From Lenzites betulinus (Eukaryota; Basidiomycota; Agaricomycetes; Polyporales; Polyporaceae), in assembly GCA_022264855.1 (NCBI GenBank), contig JABYQU010000038.1:248001-312000 (forward strand): 64,000 nt of DNA. Reading direction: 5' to 3'. The translations under genes and the position numbers were made by a program. Shown here one piece after another: positions 36,482 through 49,340 of the stretch. The notes beneath the pieces are model-generated. The model saw nothing but the letters and a program-made list of their open reading frames with translations. It had not been told where the DNA came from and ran no database searches. The number at the start of each line of letters is the position of its first letter. Within the stretch, counting starts at the first letter, position 1.

Positions 36482-37880
36482 TCAGTCCCACCGGTTCAAC
36501 GCGTACATGCGCCCCAGTGCTGCTTCACCCTCCGAATCGTTCATCTGAACGACGCTTCGCTCTGTTCCAGCGTCATAGGCGTGGAAGCGCGCCACTGCGT
36601 CCTTGTCGGACCCGGGCGCGGCGGAAAGGTCGAGCGAAACAAATTGGAGGGACGGCGCGTGCTTCGCTAGTGTGCGCGCAATAGCAGCGATGTCCACTCC
36701 CTCTTCTTGCTGTTGGACGGACGGCGCGGGGGAGGGGGAGCGTGTAAGGGCAGGTGTGGACGGCCCGGACATGGATGTGGTGTAGGTGTAGGGCTTGAGG
36801 ACGTTGTGTGTCGCCATGCGAGGGATCGCGGACGTGACAGAAAGCGCAATCCCGAGTAGAGGGACTTGAAGCGTCGAGAGTACATTTGCGACACGCATCT
36901 GAGAAGTAAACAGGGACGATGAGTACATTGCATTAGCACAAATGGATTTATCGTACCATCCATTCCGAGGCTTCCTTGACGCCCTCGCATCTGTCTCCAA
37001 CGAGCTCGAGGAAACGCAGGCCAGGGGCAACGACCTCTGCATCCAGCACGGCGTGTAGCTCCTCCTCCGTCAACACTGCGCTAGTCGATGCGCTGAGGAC
37101 GACCGGATGCGTGCGACGCAAGAACTCGCGGGCACAGAATAGGCCGTATGTGTCCGACACAAGTGGGTGGCGCATAGCGACGCGGCGCACTGGACATGCG
37201 AGGGGCAGGATTGGGTATGCGGTCTCAACGCTGTCAAGACATTGTTGCCATACCCCAAGAGCGCGGGTGTCGACATCGCTACTACCGTTGGCGGCGGCAA
37301 AGAGCGCCCAGTCGGGCGCACACGACCCACTGCCAGCGATGAACTGAACGGCACGGACATGCGGGAAAGCGGACGCCAGCGTAGGGAGAGCAGGCACGTC
37401 TCCGCCTAGGATGAGAACCTGGATGGATGGGCTGCTATTCTGGGCAAAGGCGGGGCACGCGGCGAACAAGGCATCAGAGCCCCAGAGAGTGAGCTTTTGC
37501 AGATTTTGTGCTCGCTCAATCACAGAGGACAAGAGGGCGACCCCGGACGCGTCGGAGGTCCACGCGCCACCTTTGCGGACACGGACCGCATCGCGCATGA
37601 CTTGCAGGCTTTGGAGGGCATCGATACGTGCCGAGGGCGCGCCGTGCCACGCTGGCGCAGGTGCGAGGAGAAAGTTGCAGAAGTTGGTGAGCTGCGAAAG
37701 GGCACTGCCGCCTGGCTTGTGGTAGAGACCGCCTAGAGTGACGTCGGAGACGATGCGGGGGAAGGCCAGGACATAGGCAGCGCGAGAGGCAAGCGCGAGC
37801 TGAGCGGCGTCGTGAGGAGAAAGAAGCTGGAGAATGTCCGAAAGGACGTCGTAGTTGAGCGTGAAAAGCGTGTGCGGCAT
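36482..37880 (-). CDS. F-box-like / leucine-rich protein, second member
   Basis: Two exons in phase 0 (36957-37880 and 36482-36898) joined by an intron with GTACGA donor, GTGCTAATG branch region and CTCAG acceptor give 446 residues. The N-terminus carries the F-box-like helices LNYDVLSDILQLLSPHDAAQ and LASRAAYVLAFPRIVSDVTL, aligned with the same blocks of the gene at 7448-9073 (LNRDVLKTISDFCAPGDAIQ, TCKDAYELAMPRVLADVSIG). Leucine-rich segments follow (LQKLTLWGSD, IQVLILGGDV). The C-terminal exon ends in SLQFVSLDLSAAPGSDK and an acidic stretch, paralleling the other gene's last exon. These are clearly paralogues. It is probably an SCF-type adaptor; the target is unknown. Confidence 0.72.
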
Positions 37881-37951
37881 TTTGGGTAACTGTGAAGGAG
37901 GAGGGGGACCACTAAGGATAGCGTGGGTCTATATGGGAGTGGGAGTGCGGA

Positions 37952-37980
37952 GGGAGAGGGAGAGGGAGAGGGAGAGGGAA
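37952..37980 (+). repeat. Purine-rich GGGAGA tandem repeat
   Basis: About five tandem GGGAGA-type units, 72 bp upstream of the F-box-like start codon at 37880 on the opposite strand. As CT-rich sequence on the gene's own strand it resembles the pyrimidine-rich core promoter tracts common in fungi. Confidence 0.75.
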
Positions 37981-38050
37981 GAGTGAGAGGAGTCAGAAAT
38001 GGCAGTGACGATGAGATGAGCCAAAAACATATTTTCGCGATCGCGCTCCG

Positions 38051-38450
38051 TCAGTTCCCCGCACTCCCAATCCCGGCCGCGCGCTGTACCTCCGGGACCC
38101 CGCGGGGTACGGGGACGCCACGTGGGGCGCCCTCCGGCTCTCCCCGCCGCCTCCGACCGTCTTCCGTTCCCCTTCTGCCGTTCGGCACAATCTTCTTAAA
38201 CTGCTCGTCGTACAAATTCTGTACCCAGGCACTCGCTTTCTGGTGCACTTGCTGCCTCTCCAAGCGCCGCCGGGCATGTAGTGAGCAGCGCACTGCTTGA
38301 TAACTACGATTAGCCATCGCACTGCGTGGATGATGTGCTCTCACCTGCTTACACGCGGCCGACAACTGCCCAATCTTCCTCCGATATTGCACGGAAGCGA
38401 GTCTATCAGGGACACGTCTTTGGTCGCGCTCGACCTCGCCCGCCTTGACA
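38051..38450 (-). CDS. Hypothetical protein, partial model
   Basis: A frame reads VKAGEVERDQRRVPDRLASV and QYRRKIGQLSAACKQ, meets a GTGAGA donor near 38343, and resumes after ATCAAG (branch-like GGCTAAT upstream) with AVRCSLHARRRLERQQVHQK, ASAWVQNLYDEQFKKIVPNG and a Gly/Pro/Arg-rich end. Polar, helical composition and the frame-keeping intron argue for a real, basic protein. No initiator Met is seen in this exon, so the first exon must lie upstream and was not located. Family not recognised. Confidence 0.35.
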
Positions 38451-40718
38451 TGTGCAGCGATCAGTCATCTTTGCGCTGTTGCACGGCCAGTGCACGACGA
38501 TCCAGACGGGTCCCCCGCCGGAGCGATACGGAAGAAGCATTACTAGGCGGAAAAGGCGGAATCGGGCGTCAGATACGGGCGCACTGCCCCAGAGTCGCGG
38601 TTTATCGTCTCCTCGTCGTCGAGGCGGGAGGATGACTATGGGGGGCAGAAGGAAAGAGCGTCGTGCGTTTTTGCGGGCGCATATAAGAGTCTGCGAACCG
38701 AAGAGCGTTCCACGGCTTGAAGCCAGCTGATCCTCCGCAGGCCTTCGTGCCCGCCACGCCGTCACAGAATCCGTCCTCTTATGGTAGCAGGCGCTCCTTA
38801 TACGGAAAGTCAATACAACGCCCCACCCGACTTCCCCCACACGACGCGCATTTGCCCGCGGTTCCCCTCCGGAACAGCGCCGAAACTGGACTCCTGTCGA
38901 CAGCCTGGTTCCGAGCCTGCCTCAGGTCCTGAAGCTCAGTTGGAAGGTTATTGATTGGACAACAAAGCGGCCCACAGTGGCCCTTTGTGCTTTCTTGTCG
39001 GTGCTCCAAGCACCTCTCCAAGCCTGTTAGACTGTCTCTGGCCCGGAACCACGAAACCAGCTCTAGACCTGGACCTACCCTGTTTTGGACCGGAACCTTG
39101 GCCCATTGCGCGTCGTGCCATCGGCTCGTGGTAGCTTTTCGTCCTGAATCACCTGCTCTCCCGGATCTTCCTCTCATCATTACAGCTTGATTCAAATGCT
39201 CACTCACGCGCGCCCCAACGTGTGAGCGAGCCTGAATTTACTCTGCTCCGTCATCTTTACGTGGGAAGAGCACCCGAGCTCGGAGCGCGAAGGGATTTGA
39301 TCTATCGACATCGTGCTACGCTAAGGCCTTCAAGCTTCAAGACTTGTAGCAACTGCAACACGATGAAGAAATACCGGCGACGTCAGGTTCATCATCTTGA
39401 GCGTTGAGCGCTGAGCAACAATGAATAATCAACTTGAATGCCACTTTCTTCGCGATTGACAACTACACTGTTTAGTACTACTAGTATTACGCGCTCCTCT
39501 GCCAACCTAATTTTGACTCTTCCGTTGCTCGAACTCCATCGGTGCGTTGCTCGTCCTTTCCCCGCGAGTCTCGCATACTAACCTTGATTGTCTTTTCTCC
39601 CGCACTCTCAGACCTCCTGCTTCGTATTATTTCCGCGATCGCCACGGTTGCAATTTGAATATGCTCTGCATCTTCAAGCAGTGCGCATTTTGGCGCGTCA
39701 GCAGTGACAACGGGACTTGGAGCATCGTGCGCGAAGTTCGCCCAGTCTATAAACCCGAGCAGGTGGAAGATTGGCGTTCCGTCGGATACGAAACTTGGAC
39801 ATAATTGGACTCCCTCCGCGTCGAGTGGTCTTTCATCGACCCGCCAACGCGGGAGTGGACATCCCTTTCTGCGCCTTCGTCGTCGTCGTTGGCGTGAAAA
39901 CCTCGGCCCTTCTCTTCGAGACGGCCGTTGCTGCTGCCTCCACCGCCGAGAAGATGCTTCACAATTCCGGCTGTGTTGGTGCTCAGGCGGCCATTGTGGA
40001 GGCGGCCCTTGGCAAGGCTGAGATTGGCCGCCGCTGGTCAGGCTCAGGATGGGTGTTAGGCTACTCAGTTGCTCTCAAGAACGGCACACTCGTCTGGCGA
40101 CAATCAAACCTACCCTACTCGCAGCACAGGCTATTGGTATTCTAGCCTCAGAAGTATAGGTGACGGCTCCCGGTAGGAGACCAGACGCGGACGTCCAACG
40201 AGTCGGAAGATCGCAGCGCTCCACACGGATGCGATAACCAAATTGAACAGGCCCACACCTCTGCGGCCCCGAGAATGAGATGCAAGCGACAGATTCTCCT
40301 GCGGCACTTAAGCTTAAAAGCGATCCCATCATGAGGTCAGTATTCGCGATGGGGCATTTGACGACCAGGAATCACGACGTGACATACGTCTCGAAGTGCG
40401 CGAGGGGTCCTCGTAACGAGGCGCGAATCCAAACCTGCGGCGGGGCGAGCGCACCCACATCCACGCAATGCGAAAAAGTTGAACAAGGAAAAGAGCAGTC
40501 CTTGTTACGAGCCCCGCGCACTATCCGCCGCCGGGCTCCCTGAACCCGGGACGGACGTGCCCCTGATGGTACAGTACATCCGCGGCCTGCCAGTATCGTT
40601 CGTATCGTATCTGCCTGACCACCAACACACAAAGTTCCTACGCGCGACATAATTTATGCCGAAGCTCGGCGTCAACATCCATGCTCAAGTCTGCGGGCCG
40701 TCACATCCAGCGTCGCGC

Positions 40719-41615
40719 TCAGAGCTGGCCGCCCGCGTTCGGCGCGGACGTGAACGGGTACGGGGCGACGGTAGTCGGGCCGTACGACGCGTAGGTCACA
40801 TTCTGCACGGGCGGGGCGCGCTTCTCGTCGTCGCGGAGCTCCTGCTCTTCCTTCAGCTGTCCGACGTACTCGAACGCGATACCGCAGCCGTCTACCAAAC
40901 ACACGCATCGTCAGCACTCTCGCTCCGACAGAAACGCGCGCGGGCGCGCGGGCGCGCGAGTAAGAGACGGGGACGCACAGATGGTGAAGATCCAGAAAGC
41001 TACCCAGAGGACGATGACGATGGTGCGGAGGGTCTTGAACGAGGCGTTGCACGCAAAGTGCGTAAAGTCCGCGCTGATCGCGGCCTGGTCCTTCTCGCAC
41101 TTCGCCTCGTCCGCCGCGCCCTCGCCGTGGAAGAGCTGGTAGATGACGTAGATGCCCCCCGCGACGTCCGCGATGGTCGCGAGCGTGATCACGCTCGCGT
41201 AGAACGTCACGAGCCCGCGCAGCCTCCCGATCGCGCCGACGAGTCTGCGCGCGATGTACAGTGAGCACTGTGTCGTACGCGGAATGAGACGGATGGGGGG
41301 CTTACCCGAGGAGCGAGGCGAGGAAGTATATGGTGGAGATGATGGCGAGCACCCACAACGCCGTCTTCTCGTTCGAGGCGAATGGGGGGTTCACAGTGCC
41401 TTTCACTGTACGCGCGCGCGGCCGCCATCAGCATCTGTTCCCGTGCGCCAGTGCCGAGCAACACAGGGGGATCACTACTCACTGTAGTTGTGGATCTGGA
41501 GCCAAGCGCCGACGGCGAAGAGCCCGCCGACAGCCATCCCCAGGATACTCTCACAGAACACGCCGAATCTGACCGGCAGACAGAGGCAGAACTTGCGCGA
41601 GCGGACGTAGACCAT
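40719..41615 (-). CDS. Four-segment integral membrane protein, unknown function
   Basis: Four exons, all keeping frame: 41483-41615, 41306-41405, 40979-41244 and 40719-40891, giving 223 residues. Start MVYVRSRKFCLCLPVRFGVF. Hydrophobic segments are VFCESILGMAVGGLFAVGAW, ALWVLAIISTIYFLASLLGL, VTFYASVITLATIADVAGGI and LRTIVIVLWVAFWIFTIYGC. Between the last two lies a soluble loop with two cysteines (EAKCEKDQ, HFACNASF), suggesting a disulphide on the outer face. A cytoplasmic-looking tail follows: KEEQELRDDEK then Tyr/Pro-rich TYASYGPTTVAPYPFT. Layout (four segments, large loop between 3 and 4, N-terminal Cys pair) resembles tetraspanin-like proteins common in agaricomycetes, without the classical CCG motif. 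Function unknown. Confidence 0.72.
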
Positions 41616-44204
41616 CTTCGTTCGTGGCTTGTTTTCTTAAGAGCAAATGAATGCGCGGGGCGTCGTTCAACAAGGAACCGAGAAGGGCGGTGGCAAAGGG
41701 CGTCGGAACGGCGGCGGGAGAAGAGCGTTGGGCAAGACAAGCAAGCGAAAGGGCGAGAAACCGCAAGCGCGGGGAGGGGCGGATGTACAAGAAGGTCAAA
41801 GTGGGGGAGGAGGCGCAGCCCTACGGAGCCCAGGGCGCGCGGGCTGCATGTTATATACCTTTCGCCGTGATCCCCATCGAGGCTCCGAGGCTCAGACATT
41901 ATGATGATGTGGAGGCAGATGCGATGCGCTCCAGCCAAGAGGTGGCCGGAGACGGATGGCGCCCTTGCGACGACGCGGTGCATGGCCATCAGTGCAACAG
42001 GCCAGTGAATGAGACGGACAGGCGCGTGTGCGCTGTGCGGGGGTCTCTTGCCGCTTCTAGTCCCCCATCTGTCAACAGACCGCTTGCAACGAGGGTATAC
42101 GCGAAGAAGAAGCATACGCGCACGGCGGATGGGATAGACAAGCAGCGTATGAGATCGCAGCAGGAGTTCGGAGAAGAGGGACTCTGAGGGAGGACGGGCG
42201 GCTGAGGGGAATGCGGTGCAGAGAGCGGCCCATTATGGCTGTTGCCGTATTGAAGGTGTTGATCAACCGCCAGTGATCGTCGTTCACTGTTCCTGCTATG
42301 ATGGCCCATCGTTGGAGTGTGAGGCCCGGAGTCGCAAGAGAAGTCGCGCTCTGTACGGGGTTCACAATCGCCGGTCGTATCCAGGTGGAGAGGGACGAAA
42401 GTCGCGCAGCGACCGTGAGGTCTCCGTCTACGCCACGGTAAAGCCAGGTAAAGCCACCGCCATGGATGCTATAACGTGGGTAAGCGCGACTCCTCATGTG
42501 GACTATCGCAAATTTTCTTGACATGCGTACGTATGCTTGTGGGCGATCCGAGCATGGAGGACGATGAGTTGTGTGAATGATCTTGTGATGGGTGATATCC
42601 CCATAGCTGTCTCCCGGGAAGCGCCTGCCCGGCATACAGTCAGTTCATGAGCCTATGTTCCACAGCAGCCTCCCATCAAAAATATGGACGACCGTTACAC
42701 TCACCGCCCAACATGCCCTTGCCACCCATCCTGCCCGTTGATGACGTATGACGCATCGGAAACCAGGAGGGGAAGTGGCAGTCAGAATCCATCACCCAAG
42801 AATGGTTCTTCCTCGGTCTTCCCTGACCACCACATCCGAATGTCAGAATACGCAGCGCCAACGCCCGAGCCGTAACGTCCCCACATACCTAGTCCTAGTC
42901 TGGCTTCCCTGCACTGGAGCTCCCAAGTTCCATTGAAAGCACCCGTGACGGGGAACCCCGCACCGATACGGCGGAACTTGTGAAGGTGCTGGGACCCCGT
43001 CCCCGGTCCCGGGCTAGTGCGCGCGACGGACCCTGAGTGGACCAACAAGGACCAACCGGTCGGTGCGGGCACGCTGCGCGCGTACGCGCACTGGCACGCC
43101 CGCACAAACCGAGACGACGGTCCTCAGCCCATGTGCATGAACGATAGGTCTTGACCCGGGCTGCACCTATCAAGGCAGAACATGGTGAGTCCGAGCGAGC
43201 TAATGCACTTACCTGCGAGCATCCGGCCGCACGGCCCCGTCGAACGGCGCACATACGCGCACGAGCTTCAACAGCGAGGAGATGATCAGGAATTCGGCGC
43301 TCTAGTACGGTAGTAGGGGGTGGTGGTGATAACGTGCGAAGTGGGTAGAATACACACGGCAGACAGGGAATCGAGAGCTCAGAGAGATGCAATGCAGAAC
43401 TGGAAATGGGAAAGGGGATACGAAGAAAACACCTGACAACGACCGGATGAGAAGGGGAGAGAAAGGAGAAGAGGAGGAAGAGCGGGCCCGGGGCTGCCAC
43501 CTCCCAGGCGCCTGCGGGTCCCATACGCGTGTCCACCGAACGAGCTGAGCTGGATCCAGTTTCAGTGTCGCCGGACTCGGGGCCCACCAGTGCCACGCTG
43601 CACGCCATTAAGAATGCGTTGCCCGTAAGTAAGCAGGCACACCACCAGAAACACATAAAAGTAGAAAGGGGTAAGGGTAAAAAAACGCGCGCGGGGGCAG
43701 GGCAGGCAGAGGGAGTAATGTACCGTGACCGACATGAATGCACGAAAGGGCAGGGCGGAGGGGCGGAGAATGGGCACGAAAGAACGCAAAAATGTCCCGG
43801 GGCGGAGCGGAGAGGCCGCCCCGCGTCGTATGTACGGATGTATGCGGCTGCGGGAGGAATGATATGTGAGCGGGTCCCGGTAAGGAGGGAGTCAGGGGTG
43901 GGGTGTAGGGGGGCGGATGGTCTGAGGGGGGACAGGGCATGCAAGATGGGCGGGGGAGTCGTGCGCGGGCATGAGGATGTGGAAGAAGCTTGAGTATGAG
44001 GTGGTATGGAGGACTAAGTACGAAAGAATTCCGCGTGTGTGCGAGCGCCGACAGAACGCAGGAGTGAAGCGTAAAAGGGGGCGAGCTGAAGTTCGTGTGG
44101 CGCATAAGTACGACCGCGATACGATAGTGTTACTGTTATTATAGCGAGTGTCCGCACGAATGGGCACAAACAGGCAAGACGTCGTTCATCGCGCGATTCT
44201 CCAA
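41616..44204. other. Gene-poor region with a weak candidate
   Basis: Upstream of the membrane-protein gene and downstream of the GH16 gene. The reverse-strand frame at 42782-43105 looks somewhat protein-like and is discussed as an observation. The longer reverse frame at 42895-43944 looks like low-complexity shadow. Confidence 0.35.
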
Positions 44205-46809
44205 ATTAGTACTTGTCCGTGCGCTAGCATGAGCCCGCGAGCTACATTCACCGGCGTCAGGACGTATCCAGCGAATAAGAGATTAAGAAACGTACCGCAG
44301 AGTTCTTGGGCCACGGGTACCCAGCGCTGTCAGGGCCGCTTCCTGACCAGAAGGTCATGTTCACGTCTGCAGCAGCACCATGTGAGTAAACTATAGCATT
44401 TAATGAGATAGTAGCCACGCACTCTGGTAGGCAGTTGGATGTTTATTGATGTAGTCCGCCGTAGGGTAGTCAACGGGGTCACAACCAACATTGACGCTGC
44501 TTGCGCGCTGATACACGCGCACGTAGTCAATCTGCATCACCGCCGGGAAGATCATCGTCTCTGGCAATATAGTCTGCCAGTTGTCTGTATGCTATTGTCA
44601 GTCACAAGACCCACGAGCGTTGATGGACGATGATGTACTCACTGGACAGGCCCAAGTTTAAGATGATGGACTGCAGGCACAATTCAGTCAGCCCGAAGCT
44701 CAACAGGTGACGAGTGAATGACCAGACAACGCACCATAGGCTCCTCAGGGATGAGCCGTTGTGAGACCTGTGAGCCATCCGCGCCTGTATCGGGACCCAT
44801 CGCAGACGCGCCCAAGCGGACGGACGGCTGACCATCCGTCTGCCAGGTGATGAAGCCCTCGTCGCGGTTCTTCGGGTTCGCCCAGTACTCGAACCCGAGC
44901 GTCTTGAAGTTCGCGCCCGAGCCCTGGAACATGTCGTCGGGCAGGTTCGTCAACGCGGATACGGCTTGCTGGCTAAGGGGATGCTCTTAGCCATCAAACT
45001 CAACGAAGAAATCCCAGTTATGTGGCTTACATCGCGGAACCCCTGTAGCTGTTCGGCCGTGTCCGGCTGCTGTCGTATATCGTCCATGCGTCCGCCGTGT
45101 CATTCACGTAGTCATAGTCGTGCGTGAACGGGGCAAACTGTGCTGATTGCGAAACGACCTGACCCACTCCGCCCGTGGTCTTATTCTTCTCAGCCTCCAG
45201 GATATCTATCTCCGGTACACCACGCCCGATATTATTCGAAGGGCCAGGGTGCTCTTCGTTTGGACATGTGCAAGCACTGACGCGTTGTCCGGGTAGCCAC
45301 GAGAGCTCGTTATTGTACTTGTCCCGCGATTGGTCTGAATGCAGCGCCGCGGCGGGCCCGGAGCCATCGGCGAGCGTTTGATTCGGGAAGGTACCTACAT
45401 CGCAGGCGTCGTAGCTGCCACGTATATGTCAGCCAGAAGATGGCGTAAAAAGCGCTGGAGGCTTACGAGTAAGGCCAGGTACCGTCTGTCGTTGCACGGT
45501 AACCTGGTCGACCGAGGTTTCCCATGGTCCATGCACCGGGCCACTGCGCGATGTCAATATCATAGCCTCTGGTGGCGGAGTTGAGGGAATACGCACGTAG
45601 CCCTGCGTGTTCGAATCTGGGCCGGGAAGCGTCATCGAGACCTCGATGTATCCGCTCGTGAAGCAGAACTTATTCCAGCTCTGGAGCATGCCGCTCACGT
45701 ACGAAAGGTTATGGTTGTACGATGTGTCTGTGACCTGCTCCATCGTGATTTGCAACGCACCACCCTTCGTTGTCACCTGCTTCGGGTCGTACCACTCAAG
45801 GTCTGCTGTCGAGCCGTACCAGAGGTCGGCAGCCTCCCAGAAAGGGTCGTCGCCGGGATAGAACGTCCGGTTGTCCTTGTTGAACTCGTCTGAGAATACG
45901 AGGACGTACTGCTCGCCGTCGAAGCCTGTGCGTGTCTTCGCCGGCTCTGGTGTGTCGGAATCGATTGGGTCCGGCAACGCAAACCTGCGCGAAAAACAGT
46001 TAGCATAGTGGCACGCGAGCTTCCTGGAGGGCTCACAATGCTGGCGCCTGTCCCGTTCCATTTATCCTGACGTTCGCTGTGATGGCGGCATTACGAGGCT
46101 CGTTGCGAATAAAATCGAGGAGCGGATAGCACAAGAAGAGGGTGAGGATGGCTGCGACGAGGATGACGAGCACGCCGATGTTCAGGAACCCACGCGTCGA
46201 CCAATACGAGCGTCGGTCATGGCCATACTCAGGAGTATGCAAGAAGTCGTCGTCGTCATCCGGCGCGTCCTTGTCCACTTCTGGATCGTATGCGTAAGGC
46301 ACGAACCCTCGCTGTCCAACGACAAAGCCCGAGGGGTATTTTGAGTCGGAAGAGAGGGAGAAGACAGAATCTCCAGAGGACGAGATGACTGAGTCGCGGT
46401 TCTGGAGCGCTTTCGGGGGCGCAAGATGTTCGCTCGCATTGTCGTCCGAGGCAAGACGGTAGAGAACCATAGAGCCGCGCTGGCCGCCGCCGAGAGAGCC
46501 ATACGGGCTCGCGAGAGCCTGAGACTCTTCAGATGCGATGCGATTGAAGTACGTGCTGCCGCGCGAGGCGGGGCGCGAGCGTGCACTGTACGCGGAGTTG
46601 GGGTTGAGGGGGGACGAGACGAAGTTTGCGCCTGTCGAGGACGAGCGGGCCTGCGCCCTCGGCGTGGGCGGGTCTCTTGAGTCGGGCGACAAGAGCGGGG
46701 ACTCAAAGGTGGATGTGAGGGGGGTGCGGGGCTGGGCGAGGTCTTCGGGGGTGGAGGCACCGGAGCGTCCCTGCTCGGGGGGCGAGTCGGACGGCCATGG
46801 CGTAGACAT
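44205..46809 (-). CDS. SKN1: Skn1/Kre6-type GH16 beta-glucan synthesis protein
   Basis: Type II membrane glycoside-hydrolase-16 protein of the Skn1/Kre6 family, needed for cell-wall beta-1,6-glucan. Start [20 protein letters not shown] at 46809. The cytoplasmic Ser/Pro-rich head spans about 200 residues, then [20 protein letters not shown] is the single membrane anchor. The first exon ends at 46037; the second starts at 45984 and reads [34 protein letters not shown] and [20 protein letters not shown]. Later exons rebuild [48 protein letters not shown], the catalytic [10 protein letters not shown] (E-x-D-x-x-E), [36 protein letters not shown] and [20 protein letters not shown]. Several introns of 50-60 nt keep frame. 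The very end is uncertain: a last micro-exon ending RTDKY at 44205 is likely, or read-through to a stop near 44268. An upstream in-frame Met at 47220 is less likely. The enzyme probably sits in the secretory pathway or plasma membrane. Confidence 0.87.
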
Positions 46810-49340
46810 CGAGCCAGGGGGCGTGGACGTCGCGGGGACGACGTGGGGGAGGAGGGGGAAGGAATGAAAGGAAGGAGGGACGAGGGTGGGGAGAGGCAAA
46901 AAGGCAGGAACCGGGGCCAGTCCGCGCAAGTGCGAGCCCAAGATCGAGGCGTGGGACGCGAGACGCCCGGCGGCAGCCGCTGCCCGTCCGCCGAGCCCGC
47001 TCTCCTCCCTCTCCTCGCCCCTCCGAGTCGCCCGCGCCCCCTTCCCCGTATCCACCGTGCATCCCAACGAGCACACGCGCACCTCCCCGCCAGTTTCGCC
47101 GTCGCTAGCTCGCCCCGTGCCTCTTTCGCCATATGAGCCCGCCTTCGATCGCACGCGTTCTGCCATGAGAACGCCCGCCTTCCTCCAGGTTCCCATCCGA
47201 CTCAATACCCCCGGGCCCACGATAAGCCTCGTCCCCGAGCGACCTACAGCGCATCAGCTCATGCGAATTCTCCCGTCAGTTGCGTCGGACAAGCGCATGC
47301 ACACTATGTCATACACGCCGGGTGCTGCTCACCCCCAATCACTGCGGGGTGCATCACTCTGAGGCACCTGCCGCGAAGGCTCTGTATCATCCACCCCAAT
47401 CACAGATTGCACATAAAAGGGCATGCGCGCCCTCACCACGCGGCTGTTGCTCCCGCCGTCCACGGCGTGCGTCAGGAGCTTTACGCAGCCGCACACGGGC
47501 ACGGACATGCTCTCACTAAGGTGCCTACCATATCCTACTACCCAAACCGCTTCCGTGAACGATCCTACCGTACTTACTTCTATCGAAGCAGCCACGCAGC
47601 GCCGCGCCATCTCGCCGTTAACTGCGCGCTGTACGCGCTCCCAGGGCAACCGACCCTCTCCATTTGGCCTCCGAGGAAACAAGCGTCCTCCGCGCTACAC
47701 TCGACGCCCACAGCGCTCCAGCGGGCGCAAGCTCTGAGTCTGAGATAGATGCCGCCACCGGACGCCGCACTGCCACCCCTGCAATGTTCCGACCACCGTT
47801 CGGTCGTCCTCGGTGCTGTGCCTTCAATTCGTGGTGGCCACCCTTGCCGCGCTTCCGCGACTCTCGTCGGACTGGCGCGCGGGCCATCCGGGTCCGATGC
47901 CTCAACATTCCTGCTTGCCCCCGGGGAGCATCCGGGCATACCGCGAATGTCAGCGAGGCGGCGTTACAGGCCGCATCTTCAGGCGCTCGGATAAATCAGA
48001 GCACTTCGTCGTCCGGTACGTGCAACAAATTGCTGGCGCTCGTTTAACCCCGGACGCCCAGCAGGAGTTGACTCCGGGGGCGAGCTTTCGGGGAACTTCA
48101 CTGTCCTCTGAACACCCAGCGGCACACTATAAAATGAAGCATGAGCCTCTTCGGGAGTGTACTACACGATGGTGAACGTGTGCGCGAGGCATGTTCTACC
48201 TCCCATGAGCCGAATATTTGACGTGATATATACGCGCAGCGGCTTTCACGGTGTCCTTCAGTGGCGTCGGTTGCCCCTGTAGATGCGTCCTTAAATCCCA
48301 AGGCACGTAGCCGATGGCACCTCGACATGACGCGGACGTCCAACATTCATCCCACGAACAAGTAACTCGTATACCTTGCTCTCCACCCCGCTCCCAGCCT
48401 ATATTACCCTGGCCCGCCAAGTACCAAATACGATATATAGAGCCCTCCACCGCAGAGGCGTTTTGCCAGCGATCATATGTCACAACACGACACACCCGAC
48501 GTCACCGGGACTTCCTGCTCTCGTGCCGCTGGTGGCTGCTCTTGGCTGATGCGGCGGGAGCACGTATCGGGCACTCCAGGTGCGGGATGCTGGACTTGTG
48601 CATCTTGCGCAGGGGCTGTCCCTGATTGTCTCCATTCTGCATGGTCACCGGTCCCCGGTCACTGGTGTTTTAGCGAGCACTGAGCAGGCCCAGGTTGGGG
48701 ATGGCGGTGCTGGAGAGCCGACCTTTTCCTTCGCCAGCCCCAAAGAGGGTAGTATCGATAATCGCCTGGGATAAATCGTGCAGAGGAGACACATACTTGA
48801 GGGTGAGCGGTGATACTCCGCACGCCCAGCCCGATTCCACCCATTTTGGTAGAACGGTAAACATATAGTGCTCTCTATAAGTTTCATAAGTTATCATATT
48901 TGATATACTGAGCATTCAAGTTATGGACATCGTCATAACATGTTTAAGATGCGCGCCAGTGGCCGTGGAATACACTACTGCACTACTCAGAGAGCTCATC
49001 ATGCAGTATTGGGCGCACACTTCGGGCGGACTACGCCCGCCCTCAATGCGCGCCCCCTCTCGTAAGAAGAACTTGAACTTGAATGAACGTGGTGGTTGTT
49101 GAGTCAAAGACATTCTGAAGTACTGACGGCTCGCGCTCGAGTCTGCATGCACCACGCCACAGCAAACACATAAATGTAAATGTCGGGGGTACCAGGAGAA
49201 ATGATCAATCGCGGCCAAAAACTGCGTGCATCTGGATTCACATGCACCACCAAACTCTCATTGTCAAGACCAACTCCCGGTGGAATCGGAATGTTTGAAC
49301 TTTACCCAACCCTTCTAGTACACGCAACACCGCACAAGCG
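46810..49340. other. Region without a convincing gene
   Basis: Starts with the GC-rich leader and promoter of the GH16 gene (to about 47300). The rest contains overlapping short frames on both strands with no recognisable domains or splice logic. Confidence 0.4.

Larger units (their letters stand above)
37881..40718. other. Gene-poor region, one weak gene candidate
   Basis: Begins with the short promoter of the F-box-like gene, including a purine-rich hexamer repeat. Contains the weak candidate at 38051-38450; otherwise only overlapping short frames are present. No RNA gene was recognised. Confidence 0.4.

Noticed and set aside
40500..40570. Possible tRNA-like stretch with GAACCCGGGAC
   Set aside because: No matching acceptor stem or anticodon arm could be folded around it by eye.
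42895..43944. 349-residue reverse frame
   Set aside because: Composition (Ser, Pro, Cys, Arg without pattern) is that of translated GC-rich non-coding DNA, and several competing frames overlap it.
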